Shown here piece by piece: positions 37,644-45,136 of a stretch of 64,000 bases of DNA; the stretch's first letter is position 1, and every line of letters begins with the position of its first letter. This stretch comes from Chryseobacterium soli (GTDB lineage: Bacteria > Bacteroidota > Bacteroidia > Flavobacteriales > Weeksellaceae): the NCBI RefSeq assembly GCF_000737705.1, contig NZ_JPRH01000003.1:248001-312000 (forward strand). The letters are read 5' to 3'. The notes beneath the pieces were generated by a model. The model was not told where the DNA came from, searched no databases, and worked only from the letters and a program-made list of their open reading frames with translations. The translations under genes and the position numbers were made by a program.

Positions 37644-38879
37644 TTATTCTTCTTTTTGGTTTACTTCCTGGGCAGCCTGCTGAAACAAACGCAGGATCTC
37701 TTCGGGAACTTCGGTATTGTATCTGGATTGATAAATATTGGAAAATACATCTAATGGCTGCAGTTCATTCAGTTTTTCCTGAGTAATAAATTCGTTGGTT
37801 TTCTCTTTTGAAGCTGGATATTTTGAATCAATTTTTGCTAACCTTACTTTTTTACCGATTAATGCGGTTTCTATCTTGTGGCGTAAACCCGGTTCCGGAC
37901 TTTCGAGCAGCACATTTACTTTAAGGTAAGGCGTTGTTTCTAAATCGTTGTCTGCTGCAGGTAACTGTTCTAATAAAGCGAGTACTTCATGCAGGGGCTG
38001 ATGGGTTGCCGGAATTCTTTGAAGAGGAACAAATACCGGGATTTCTATGGATTTGAGGTTGCTGATCTCCTCATTCAGTTCAAAAACGATGACCTGATGT
38101 TTATAGGCTAGCTCTGAAAAGGACATGGGTAGCGGACTTCCGGAATAACGGATGTGCTCTTTACCGCCGATTCGTTGTGCCTTGTGGATATGTCCCAGGG
38201 CCACATATTTAATATCCTCATGAAAAGCTGAAGCAGAAACACATTCCACACCGCCCATAATAGGTCTTTCCGAATCATCCATATCAGTTTTTTCTGCATT
38301 ACTGGTATGGAGATGCCCCATGGCAATAATGGGCTGCCCGTCCTGCTTTTTCTGATGGGCATATTCAAACGCTTCTTGGTATAATGCAGCAACTCCTTCA
38401 GTATAAGGATTTGTACAGTCCGGTATAGTAGGATAATCTCCCATTCGTAGAAAAGGAATAGCAAGACACCAGGCTATAGTCTCTCCGGAACCGTCCACGA
38501 TAGGAATTGTTAGTTTTTCATAGTCTACACAGCCTTCAGTATTTTTTTCTATCAATCCTATGATGTGAACTTTGGATGATTCCAGCAATGGTTTTGGAGC
38601 TTCCAATCGTGAGGCGGAGTCGTGATTGCCGGCTGTAATAATGATCTGCAGATTGGGATTTGCTTTAGTCGCCTGATTCAGGAATGTATAAAACATCTTT
38701 ATCGAAGCTGCCGCCGGATTGGAAATATCAAAAATATCTCCGCTCACGAGCAAAACATCTATTTCCTCTGTCTGCAAAACCTGTATCATCCAGTCCAGAA
38801 ACTGCTGGTGTTCATAAGTGCGGTCATATTCGTGAAAGAGCTGACCAATATGCCAGTCTGCGGTGTGGAGGATTTTCAT
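37644..38879 (-). CDS. sbcD: Exonuclease subunit SbcD
   Basis: 411 aa, Mre11-type metallophosphoesterase. Metal motifs: ADWHIG (Asp8, His10), SGDIFD, AGNHDS, MGHLHTS, and ALGHIHKAQRI. The C-terminal capping domain (about 280-405) is present. Nuclease partner of SbcC in DNA repair. Promoter not clear; the gap to the next gene holds a terminator of the acid phosphatase gene. Confidence 0.95.
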   Translation of the reverse strand: MKILHTADWHIGQLFHEYDRTYEHQQFLDWMIQVLQTEEIDVLLVSGDIFDISNPAAASIKMFYTFLNQATKANPNLQIIITAGNHDSASRLEAPKPLLESSKVHIIGLIEKNTEGCVDYEKLTIPIVDGSGETIAWCLAIPFLRMGDYPTIPDCTNPYTEGVAALYQEAFEYAHQKKQDGQPIIAMGHLHTSNAEKTDMDDSERPIMGGVECVSASAFHEDIKYVALGHIHKAQRIGGKEHIRYSGSPLPMSFSELAYKHQVIVFELNEEISNLKSIEIPVFVPLQRIPATHQPLHEVLALLEQLPAADNDLETTPYLKVNVLLESPEPGLRHKIETALIGKKVRLAKIDSKYPASKEKTNEFITQEKLNELQPLDVFSNIYQSRYNTEVPEEILRLFQQAAQEVNQKEE

Positions 38880-39035
38880 AAACTTTGCTTATTTTCCCAT
38901 CAGGGAAATTACTGAAGAATGGATCTTTTTCCTTTTTTTATCAAAAATAAATCAATTCTTTGAATAGTGCCTGCGGAAAACCGTATTTCATGATTTAATT
39001 TGATTCAGGTCTGCTGTATGATGAGATAAGATATA

Positions 39036-39063
39036 AAAAACTCACAATACTTTGTGAGTTTTT
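39036..39063. terminator. Terminator after the acid phosphatase gene
   Basis: AAAAACTCACAA / TTGTGAGTTTTT, 12-bp perfect stem with 4-nt loop, about 90 nt beyond the stop of the minus-strand phosphatase gene. Confidence 0.88.
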
Positions 39064-39152
39064 GGTGAGCTTGAGAGGATTATTTTCTAACTCTTATATT
39101 TGATCTTGTGCGAATTCTGATGAAACACTTTATGATACTAGATCATCTTATG

Positions 39153-39977
39153 TTAAGGAGTAGTCTTCACCGCATCATACATCATAGAGTCTTTCTTTTG
39201 TTCGGTATAATCGTATTTGTAGTTATAGAATGAGGATTCCCAGTCACCGTAACCAACATTCGGAATAATAATGAATTTTTTACCAAAATCTTTTGCCGAA
39301 TTTTTCACTGCTGCAGAACGTTCCGTTTCTGATTTTTTGTCAAACAGGTCGGAGAAATCAGCAAGATTATCACCTAACAGCAAAACGATGTCATAATTTT
39401 TAGCAATATCTTTTCGTCGGTTTTCCTTACTGCTTTCTTTTGACCGAAGGATAAGGTTCGTGTCATTTTGAAGAGGGAAATTGAATTGTTTTAAGTTTTT
39501 CAGCGTTCCTGTACGCTCCTGCTCCATACGGTTAGTCACATAGAAAACCTGTATGCCCTTGCTTGCAGCATACTGATAAAATTCCTGAGAACCGGTAAGT
39601 GGTTTGGCAATGCCTTTGGCTGTCCATTCTTCCCACGTTTTTTGGTCATAATCCTTACCCATTTTTGCACGCTCAACCGCGTAATATGAATTATCCAGGA
39701 AAGTTTCGTCAATATCTGAAATAATGGCTAAAGGTTTTCCTGATTTTTGCGCCAAAGCTTCATCCAAACGGAGTTTTGCAATATTATATGCCTGCAGGCA
39801 AAGTGCTTCATATTCTGCTGCCCTTTGCTGATAAAACGCTGCATATATTTTTCCATCACGCCCAAGGTTGTGATAAGGTGCATCCTGAATAGAAGTTTTT
39901 GAAACCGGAGCTGCTGTTTTACACGATATGACGAAAACAAGAAGACAGCTTGCAATAATGTGATTGAAATTTTTCAT
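39153..39977 (-). CDS. Acid phosphatase, lipoprotein e(P4) family
   Basis: 274 aa. Lipoprotein signal with lipobox VISC (Cys19). HAD-type class C acid phosphatase: nucleophile motif SDIDETFLDNS (Asp88, Asp90), VTNRMEQE (second motif), KESSKENRR Lys region, and LLGDNLADFSD (metal Asp pair). e(P4) of Haemophilus is an outer-membrane 5'-nucleotidase that allows use of NAD and nucleotides. Here nucleotide or phosphate scavenging at the envelope is inferred. A full -33/-7 promoter lies upstream; monocistronic. Confidence 0.92.
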   Translation of the reverse strand: MKNFNHIIASCLLVFVISCKTAAPVSKTSIQDAPYHNLGRDGKIYAAFYQQRAAEYEALCLQAYNIAKLRLDEALAQKSGKPLAIISDIDETFLDNSYYAVERAKMGKDYDQKTWEEWTAKGIAKPLTGSQEFYQYAASKGIQVFYVTNRMEQERTGTLKNLKQFNFPLQNDTNLILRSKESSKENRRKDIAKNYDIVLLLGDNLADFSDLFDKKSETERSAAVKNSAKDFGKKFIIIPNVGYGDWESSFYNYKYDYTEQKKDSMMYDAVKTTP

Positions 39978-39996
39978 TGAATTAGAATAGAGGGAA

Positions 39997-40027
39997 CAAA
40001 ATTATAACAATTTGCTTTTTATTGCAA
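39997..40027 (-). promoter_or_regulatory. Promoter of the acid phosphatase gene
   Basis: On the minus strand: TTG at 40027-40025, 20-nt spacer, TAATTTTG at 40004-39997; start codon at 39977. Confidence 0.8.
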
Positions 40028-40229
40028 CAAAGTCGAAAGATACTTCTTCTGACTTGTACAAATGTTTCTGGAAAAATGGAATGATCCGTTCCAAAAATCC
40101 ATTGATATTTGCATATTCCTGTAAATTTCTTTGTACTGTGTCTGGCAAAGCAAAGAGATTAAATAAAGAATCAAATGTAGAGGATTAATTGCTTTGAATA
40201 ATTACTGTTTTTGTTTCTATTCTTCAACA

Positions 40230-40560
40230 AAGTTTTGAACTGATTTATCACTGATATTCTGCCTCCAATGGAACAAGCACAAGTGGAGCAGTCTAACAGT
40301 TCTTTTTTACCTTCGATTTCAAAACTAGAGGTGTTGTCCCATTTAACTAGGTAATGGAACGCAGGAAGATCCTAAAATGCTACATACACCAAAAGGTTTA
40401 ATGTTGATGTTAGGCTGCTTGTCTTCTTCTGTAGTCTGTAGTTTCCCTTCAATGCTCATAAAGGATTGACTGGTTACTGTGATAGAAACGGTACTTCACT
40501 TTTAGAACTATTGCCCAATATTATTTTAATACCTTTGCGTAGTTTACCACAAATAAGTTC
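40230..40560 (-). pseudogene. Frameshifted DUF4280/PAAR-like gene remnant
   Basis: Minus-strand translation gives pieces of a PAAR-like DUF4280 protein in different frames. One frame (stop at 40343) reads SITVTSQSFMSIEGK, TTEEDKQPNINIKPFGVCS and SCVPLP. A second, to the left, reads KWDNTSSFEIEGKKELLD then CSTCACSIGGRIS and runs on to a stop at 40171. Upstream, a third frame ends LGNSSKSEVP near 40485. The order and the paired cysteines suit members that cap type VI or contractile-injection spikes, or carry toxins. At least two frameshifts break it. No other injection-system gene is in the window. The rest of the gap 39978-40735 shows nothing firm. Confidence 0.65.
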
Positions 40561-40735
40561 ATAAATGGAAGAAGTTAGGCTTTGGTTAGACCAACCGAGA
40601 AAGGATTAGTCAACGTTAAGAAATAAAGAGATTTTGTTTAAATAAGATCTTTTGGTGAGCAAGCTTGGTCTTTTCAGGCAGTTTTTGCTCATCTACGTTT
40701 ACTATACTTAATTTTTTAATTCATAAAGAACAAAA

Positions 40736-41104
40736 ATGAATATAATTTTGTGGATAATACAGGGGCTTCTCTCTGCATTTTTTATTATGCCTGGTTATGG
40801 GAAAATTACTGGCAGCAAAGAAAAACACATCGCAGACGGACATTTGAAAACAAATAGTTCTATAATACCAATTCGAATATTAGGAGTTCTTGAATTGTTA
40901 GGTTGTGTCGGCATTATAGTCCCGTGGCTCACTGGTATTGCGCCAATTTTAACGCCAATAACAGCTGTTTGCTTTTGCATAATTATGGTAGCGGGTATGC
41001 TTGTTCATACTTCAAAGCAAGAATACAAAATGCTTCCAATGTTGATTATAGTTTTTATACTATCAGCAGTTGTGGCATATCATAGGTTTGCTGGGTTTGC
41101 GTAG
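40736..41104 (+). CDS. DoxX-family membrane protein
   Basis: 122 aa with four hydrophobic helices: about 5-22 (LWIIQGLLSAFFIMPGYGK), 45-65 (IRILGVLELLGCVGIIVP), 72-92, and 98-116. The PGYGKITGS stretch after helix 1 and the PIRILGVLELLG helix are typical of DoxX-like proteins. Function in the family is poorly defined (redox stress has been proposed). It appears intact although its neighbours on both sides are broken genes. A strong terminator lies 117 nt after the stop. Confidence 0.8.
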   Translation: MNIILWIIQGLLSAFFIMPGYGKITGSKEKHIADGHLKTNSSIIPIRILGVLELLGCVGIIVPWLTGIAPILTPITAVCFCIIMVAGMLVHTSKQEYKMLPMLIIVFILSAVVAYHRFAGFA

Positions 41105-41220
41105 CGTTTCTTAACTCTGAGACTTATTAAAGGAAAGAAGTATTCCGGAGCTTAAGTACAATGGGAGGAAAAGACTGCTATAAATTATAAAACGCATGAA
41201 ATTATAATTTGTAAATATAA

Positions 41221-41245
41221 TAGAGTTGGCTCATTGCCAACTCTA
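41221..41245 (+). terminator. Terminator after the DoxX gene
   Basis: TAGAGTTGGC / GCCAACTCTA with 5-nt loop, then TTTTTTATTTT. Confidence 0.92.
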
Positions 41246-41259
41246 TTTTTTATTTTAAT

Positions 41260-41340
41260 AAGTCCTCTGTAAGCAGCGGTACTGGAGCCATCTGGATTGT
41301 TGATGGCGGATTTCTGGCTGGTAAAAAACTAAAATATTAA
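41260..41340 (+). pseudogene. C-terminal remnant of a short-chain dehydrogenase
   Basis: The plus-strand frame ending with TAA at 41338-41340 reads VSSGTGAIWIVDGGFLAG and KKLKY. TGxxxxVDGG is the conserved C-terminal signature of many short-chain dehydrogenases. Nothing upstream continues the gene: a terminator hairpin precedes it directly. It is a short orphan fragment and could be coincidence, but the motif is specific. The following 41341-41477 stretch shows no gene. Confidence 0.5.
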
Positions 41341-41477
41341 TTATTCTTAATTGACAAATTCTTTAAATTTGTTATGAGATGGAATCAGCTATAAGGACTA
41401 GGATTCTATTGTCGTTGACTTATTAAATAAATTTATCTTGAAAACTGAGTTGGAGTGTATTTCTTTACCGCCTATAG

Positions 41478-42131
41478 TTGCATTATCTTATAGAAAGTAT
41501 TTGGATGGTAAGAAATCATTCTGAAAAGAGTGTGGAAGGAACAGTTCTTCCAGATGGTAAGATTGATCTTTTCCTGTATTTGGATCATGGATCGAATTTC
41601 GAAATTTTCATAAGTGGGATATTCAATGAAAATAGTAAAACATTCTTTCCCCAAATTTATAATGTTCACTGTAAGTTTTTACCCGATAGCAGCAGAACTC
41701 GTATTTAAGCGTTCCTTTCCAGCCTCCCTTAATAAATTACTGTGGCAACTGGTTTTAAGGGACTCTTCAGAGAGGAATGAACGATTTTGAAGCCTTATAC
41801 AAGAAAACATGCAATACGATACAGCTTATCCGGAAACTAAAGTTATTTGATCTGATCAATCGGTCAAAAGGACAAACTTAAGGTTGGCTAATCGCAACAG
41901 AACTTGGATGGAGTAGTAGGGAGATCAACCGATACTTTAGAAAATGGTTTGGGATGAGCTTAAAAAGCTATATTGATATCATCAAATTCTGCAATTCAAT
42001 TATATACATTAAAAGTGGAAAATTTTTATACGGAGTTAGATTATGCAGACCAACCCCACTTTATTTGGTCAGTTAAGAAATTTTCTGGTTCAAAGTCCAC
42101 TCTCTATGGAAATTATTTTGAAAAAGACTGA
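41478..42131 (+). pseudogene. AraC-family regulator broken by several frameshifts
   Basis: Pieces of one AraC regulator in at least three frames. The first frame has HYLIESIWMVRNHSE and VLPDGKIDLFLYLDHGSNFE (stop 41706-41708); a second carries FYPIAAELVFKRSFPASLN. The HTH follows in a new frame: LIATELGWSSREINRYF, GMSLKSYIDIIKF. The C-terminal signature is in yet another, LDYADQPHFIWSVKKFSGS, ending at 42131. The order matches the intact regulator at 19691-20443 (FIESFWM, LPDGRIDV, SERQINRYF, GISLKSY, DQSHFIKEIKKLSG). Several in-frame stops make it non-functional. The 232 nt after it hold no supported feature besides a terminator. Confidence 0.85.
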
Positions 42132-42321
42132 TAGGATAAGCCTCTTGAAAAGATTCGAATCCTGTCAGGTTTGTATCAATAGTAAAAGCTTTAGCCTAAA
42201 AATAATCTAAAAATGATAAAATATTTGTTTTTTAAAGAGAAATTATGTTTTAGAAAACAAAGAAAAAGAGTGTAAAATGTATTAAATAGGCTGAGGCTGA
42301 TTGAGAGATATTTATAAATAA

Positions 42322-42361
42322 AATGACGTCATTTGGAATAAATTATCCTAATGACGTCATT
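42322..42361 (-). terminator. Terminator of the first tRNA array
   Basis: Two copies of the self-palindrome AATGACGTCATT (42322-42333, 42350-42361) form a 12-bp stem with a 16-nt loop; on the minus strand it follows the tRNA-Arg 3' end by 3 nt and is followed by TTTATTTA. Confidence 0.8.
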
Positions 42362-42364
42362 AAG

Positions 42365-42438
42365 TGAGCGCGTCAGGATTCGAACCTGAGACCGTCTGCT
42401 TAGAAGGCAGATGCTCTATCCAGCTGAGCTACGCACCC
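42365..42438 (-). tRNA. tRNA-Arg (UCU), copy 1
   Basis: 74 nt. Acceptor GGGTGCG pairs with CGCGCTC, discriminator A, D-stem AGCTCAGCTGG, anticodon stem-loop TCTGC-CTTCTAA-GCAGA with anticodon TCT, T-loop GGTTCGAATCC. Cotranscribed after tRNA-Pro. CCA is not encoded. Sequence equals copy 2 at 48413-48486. Confidence 0.96.
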
Positions 42439-42471
42439 ATTCCATAATTTTTACGAAAACTATTAAAAAAG

Positions 42472-42546
42472 TCGGGGCGGCAGGATTCGAACCTGCGACC
42501 TCCTGGTCCCAAACCAGGCGCGATGACCGGACTACGCTACGCCCCG
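42472..42546 (-). tRNA. tRNA-Pro (UGG), copy 1
   Basis: 75 nt. Acceptor CGGGGCG / CGCCCCG, discriminator A, anticodon stem-loop CCTGG-TTTGGGA-CCAGG with anticodon TGG, T-arm GCAGGTTCGAATCCTGC. First gene of the array; its promoter lies about 37 nt upstream. Confidence 0.96.
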
Positions 42547-42589
42547 ATGGTGGTCATTTGTAACGAATATTACTTCGTTTTAGCGGGTG

Positions 42590-42623
42590 CAAAGATAGAA
42601 TGTTTTTTCGAATAAAAAAACAA
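42590..42623 (-). promoter_or_regulatory. Promoter of the first tRNA array
   Basis: Minus strand: TTG at 42623-42621, 23-nt spacer, TATCTTTG at 42597-42590, followed by CACCCGC. The rest of the gap 42547-42881 holds no gene; three copies of the heptamer CTGACAA lie at 42858-42878. Confidence 0.75.
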
Positions 42624-42857
42624 AACATGAAAATAATTTAGAAGGATTTTAATAGTAGCCTGTTTTTCAGGTGGATTAATTTTTTCACAGATGCTGAATG
42701 AAAGGGCCTGTTTGGGAAATCTCATAAAATATATTGATGCAGAAGATTTCAATATTTTATCTGTTATGATTTACTATTTCGTAAAATATTTTTAAATAGT
42801 AAAATCAGTAAGCATCCAGGGTGTATTGGAAAAGTATGCATGATACTTTATTTTTTT

Positions 42858-42878
42858 CTGACAACTGACAACTGACAA
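42858..42878. repeat. Three tandem CTGACAA heptamers
   Basis: Perfect head-to-tail copies directly next to the stop codon of the 163-aa hypothetical gene. Same unit length as the repeat at 162-202. Confidence 0.8.
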
Positions 42879-42881
42879 CGC

Positions 42882-43373
42882 CTACGTATCAGCAATACCA
42901 CCAACTTTTTCTAGACGTCCATTTACAAATTTAAATTCAATTCCATGTTCCGTATCCAGCTTATAATGGATACTTATGGTGATCGTGCCGCCTTTTGAAA
43001 TTCTTAGATGCAGCAATTCTTTAATGTATTCATTGTGCTTTTCTACGGTGTCAATATGAAGTGCCGGTTCGCCGGATTTTTCTGGATTTTCAAAGTAATG
43101 GGCATAATAATTTTTATAATAATCAAACGCCTGATGCTGAATGGCGCTCAGATTAGCTTCAATAGCCGCTAAAAAATCCTGATAGGTCTTTGCAAAATCT
43201 GCCAGTTGATTTTCAGTAGGAGATTCATCAATTTCTTCCCCTTCATCGTCAAACTCTTCTCCTAAAAAAACAGAAATATTCTGTTCGTCAAAAAACGGAT
43301 GAGAGAATGATATGTCAGATGAAAAACCTGCCCAGTCTTGTTCTACTTCTCCCCAATATTCGTGTGCTGCCAT
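42882..43373 (-). CDS. Hypothetical acidic protein
   Basis: 163 aa, soluble, very acidic in the middle (LGEEFDDEGEEIDES). Aromatic-rich start (HEYWGEVEQDWAGFSSDISF), a helical region (FAKTYQDFLAAIEANLSAIQ) and a C-terminal beta part (TISIHYKLDTEHGIEFKFVNG). No family I can name with confidence; its size, acidity and domain shape resemble immunity-type or DUF6985-like proteins. It stands alone between the tRNA array and an ABC exporter operon on the same strand. Confidence 0.6.
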   Translation of the reverse strand: MAAHEYWGEVEQDWAGFSSDISFSHPFFDEQNISVFLGEEFDDEGEEIDESPTENQLADFAKTYQDFLAAIEANLSAIQHQAFDYYKNYYAHYFENPEKSGEPALHIDTVEKHNEYIKELLHLRISKGGTITISIHYKLDTEHGIEFKFVNGRLEKVGGIADT

Positions 43374-43461
43374 TATTTATCCTTTAATTATTTTTTTAAA
43401 ACAATCTTAAATATACAAAAACCTGATTATAATGAGTTCCGATTATTTTCAGACATTCTTT

Positions 43462-44238
43462 TTAGGCTCCTTTCTTTTTTACAAACAAATAAAAACTCAA
43501 TCCTATAAAAACTAATGTCATAGCAATATTAGAATAATCCAGTCTTTCAAAAAGAATATTCTCAGTCATCAGATTCGCGTATGATTTAAAGCCTCCGGTG
43601 TAAGGAATAAAGTCAGAAAATTTCTTTTCATTCACCACTATAGAGAAGATAATCATAAATACGCTGAAACCAATAGGATAGATGAAGTTTCTGAATACGA
43701 GACTTAATGCTAATTGAATCATAGCAATTGAAGACAGTGTGATATACAGTTTTAGAAAAGTATAAAAAATAACTTCCCTGAAATCATAGTTCTGAAAGCC
43801 TATGGCAGGAAAAGCAACGCTGAAAAAATAACCGCTCAGTAAAAATACAAGGTATGATAAAACGGTGGAAAATAAAATGGTGATCAGTATGAATAATGCT
43901 TTGGAGAAGAATATTTTCGATTTTGAAATAGGAATCGTAAAGAGGATCTTATAATTGTTGTTTTTATATTCAACATCACAACATGCATACACAAATATCG
44001 AGATAAGAATAGGGTAGAGCATGTAAAAAAACAGGAATACGGTGTTTCCAAGCATGTTTTTCCATGGATTCATGGTTCCACCGCCGGGTTCATTTCCAGA
44101 AGTTAAGATACCATAGATAAAGTAGATATCAACCGCAAAAATAATGAGGGCAGGAAGCAGCAATACCCCAAAAAGCTCTTTATTTTTGGAAAGTTTATAT
44201 TGCTCAGAAGAAAAGGCTTTATAGAAAGTATTAGTCAT
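43462..44238 (-). CDS. ABC-2 type transporter permease
   Basis: 258 aa with about six hydrophobic segments (for example LLLPALIIFAVDIYFIYGIL, VFLFFYMLYPILISIFVY, ALFILITILFSTVLSYLVFL, MIQLALSLVFRNFIYPIG, and the C-terminal LVFIGLSFYLFV). NatB/lantibiotic-immunity style. Its ATG overlaps the ATPase stop by 8 nt, so the two are co-translated. Last gene of the esterase-ABC operon. Substrate unknown. Confidence 0.85.
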   Translation of the reverse strand: MTNTFYKAFSSEQYKLSKNKELFGVLLLPALIIFAVDIYFIYGILTSGNEPGGGTMNPWKNMLGNTVFLFFYMLYPILISIFVYACCDVEYKNNNYKILFTIPISKSKIFFSKALFILITILFSTVLSYLVFLLSGYFFSVAFPAIGFQNYDFREVIFYTFLKLYITLSSIAMIQLALSLVFRNFIYPIGFSVFMIIFSIVVNEKKFSDFIPYTGGFKSYANLMTENILFERLDYSNIAMTLVFIGLSFYLFVKKKGA

Positions 44239-45136
44239 GGCTGTTGGAAATTAAGTTAATAAAGATCTGTTCAAGGTTCGCATTTTGAGATTCAATTTCA
44301 TAGATCTCGAGATCATGCTGAATAAGGACCTTTAATAAAGAATGAAATGCCTGATCATCATTGATCGTTACTGAAATTTTATTTCCATCACTTTGTGAAA
44401 CCTGGAAATGTATTCCCTGTAAAACAGAGACTGCTTTTTCAGTGTTATTTACCCTTACGACAACTGTTTTTTCTACCCGGCTCAACAATTCATTTTTTGT
44501 ACCCTGAAAGATCATTTTTCCCCCTTCAATAATCCCGATATGGGTTGCTGTTTTTTCCAGTTCACTTAAAATATGGCTCGAAAGAAAAATAGTTTTCCCT
44601 TGAGCATTAAGATGCTGAAAAAGTTTTCGCATTTCAAAAATACCCTGTGGATCCAGTCCATTCAACGGCTCATCCAGGATCAGCAGCTGAGGATCATGGA
44701 AGATGGCCATGGCAATTCCTAAACGCTGTTTCATCCCCATCGATAAGGCACTGGTCTTTTTCTTTTTTTCTCTGTGGAGGTCCACCAATTCCAGTACTTC
44801 ATCAATTCTTTTGGTCCCTTTGCCATAAATGATATCCAGATACTTTAAATTCTCAAAAACGGTCAGTTTCGTATAAAAACAGGGTGATTCAATGAGATTT
44901 CCCGTTGCGGAAAGAATTTCCGTCCGGTCTTTCTGCAAACTTTTCCCCTGAATTAAAATATTGTCATTCTGTTGTTCCAAAAGTCCTAACAGCAGCTTTA
45001 TTGTGGTTGACTTGCCGGCACCGTTTCTTCCCAAATAGCCATAAATACTGCCATTCGGTACATGAAGGCTGATATCCTTTAGAATGGTTTTAGAGCCTAT
45101 CGTATAGTTTAAATTTGTAGTCGTGATGCTTTCCAT
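44231..45136 (-). CDS. ABC transporter ATP-binding protein
   Basis: 301 aa. Walker A GRNGAGKST (36-44), signature LSMGMKQRL, Walker B QLLILDEPLNGLD, H-loop LSSHIL. BcrA/NatA type with a C-terminal extension (about 215-300). Its start overlaps the stop of the upstream esterase-like gene (TAATG) and its end overlaps the permease start. Drives the permease at 43462-44238. Substrate unknown; the family includes bacitracin and lantibiotic exporters. Confidence 0.93.
   Translation of the reverse strand: MESITTTNLNYTIGSKTILKDISLHVPNGSIYGYLGRNGAGKSTTIKLLLGLLEQQNDNILIQGKSLQKDRTEILSATGNLIESPCFYTKLTVFENLKYLDIIYGKGTKRIDEVLELVDLHREKKKKTSALSMGMKQRLGIAMAIFHDPQLLILDEPLNGLDPQGIFEMRKLFQHLNAQGKTIFLSSHILSELEKTATHIGIIEGGKMIFQGTKNELLSRVEKTVVVRVNNTEKAVSVLQGIHFQVSQSDGNKISVTINDDQAFHSLLKVLIQHDLEIYEIESQNANLEQIFINLISNSHD

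Noticed and set aside
40230..40560. Complete type VI secretion or phage locus
   Set aside because: Only one broken spike-type gene is present; no sheath, tube or baseplate genes lie nearby.
41478..41708. Open frame of 76 codons taken as an independent small gene
   Set aside because: It is the N-terminal piece of an AraC regulator whose other domains follow in other frames; treated as a pseudogene instead.
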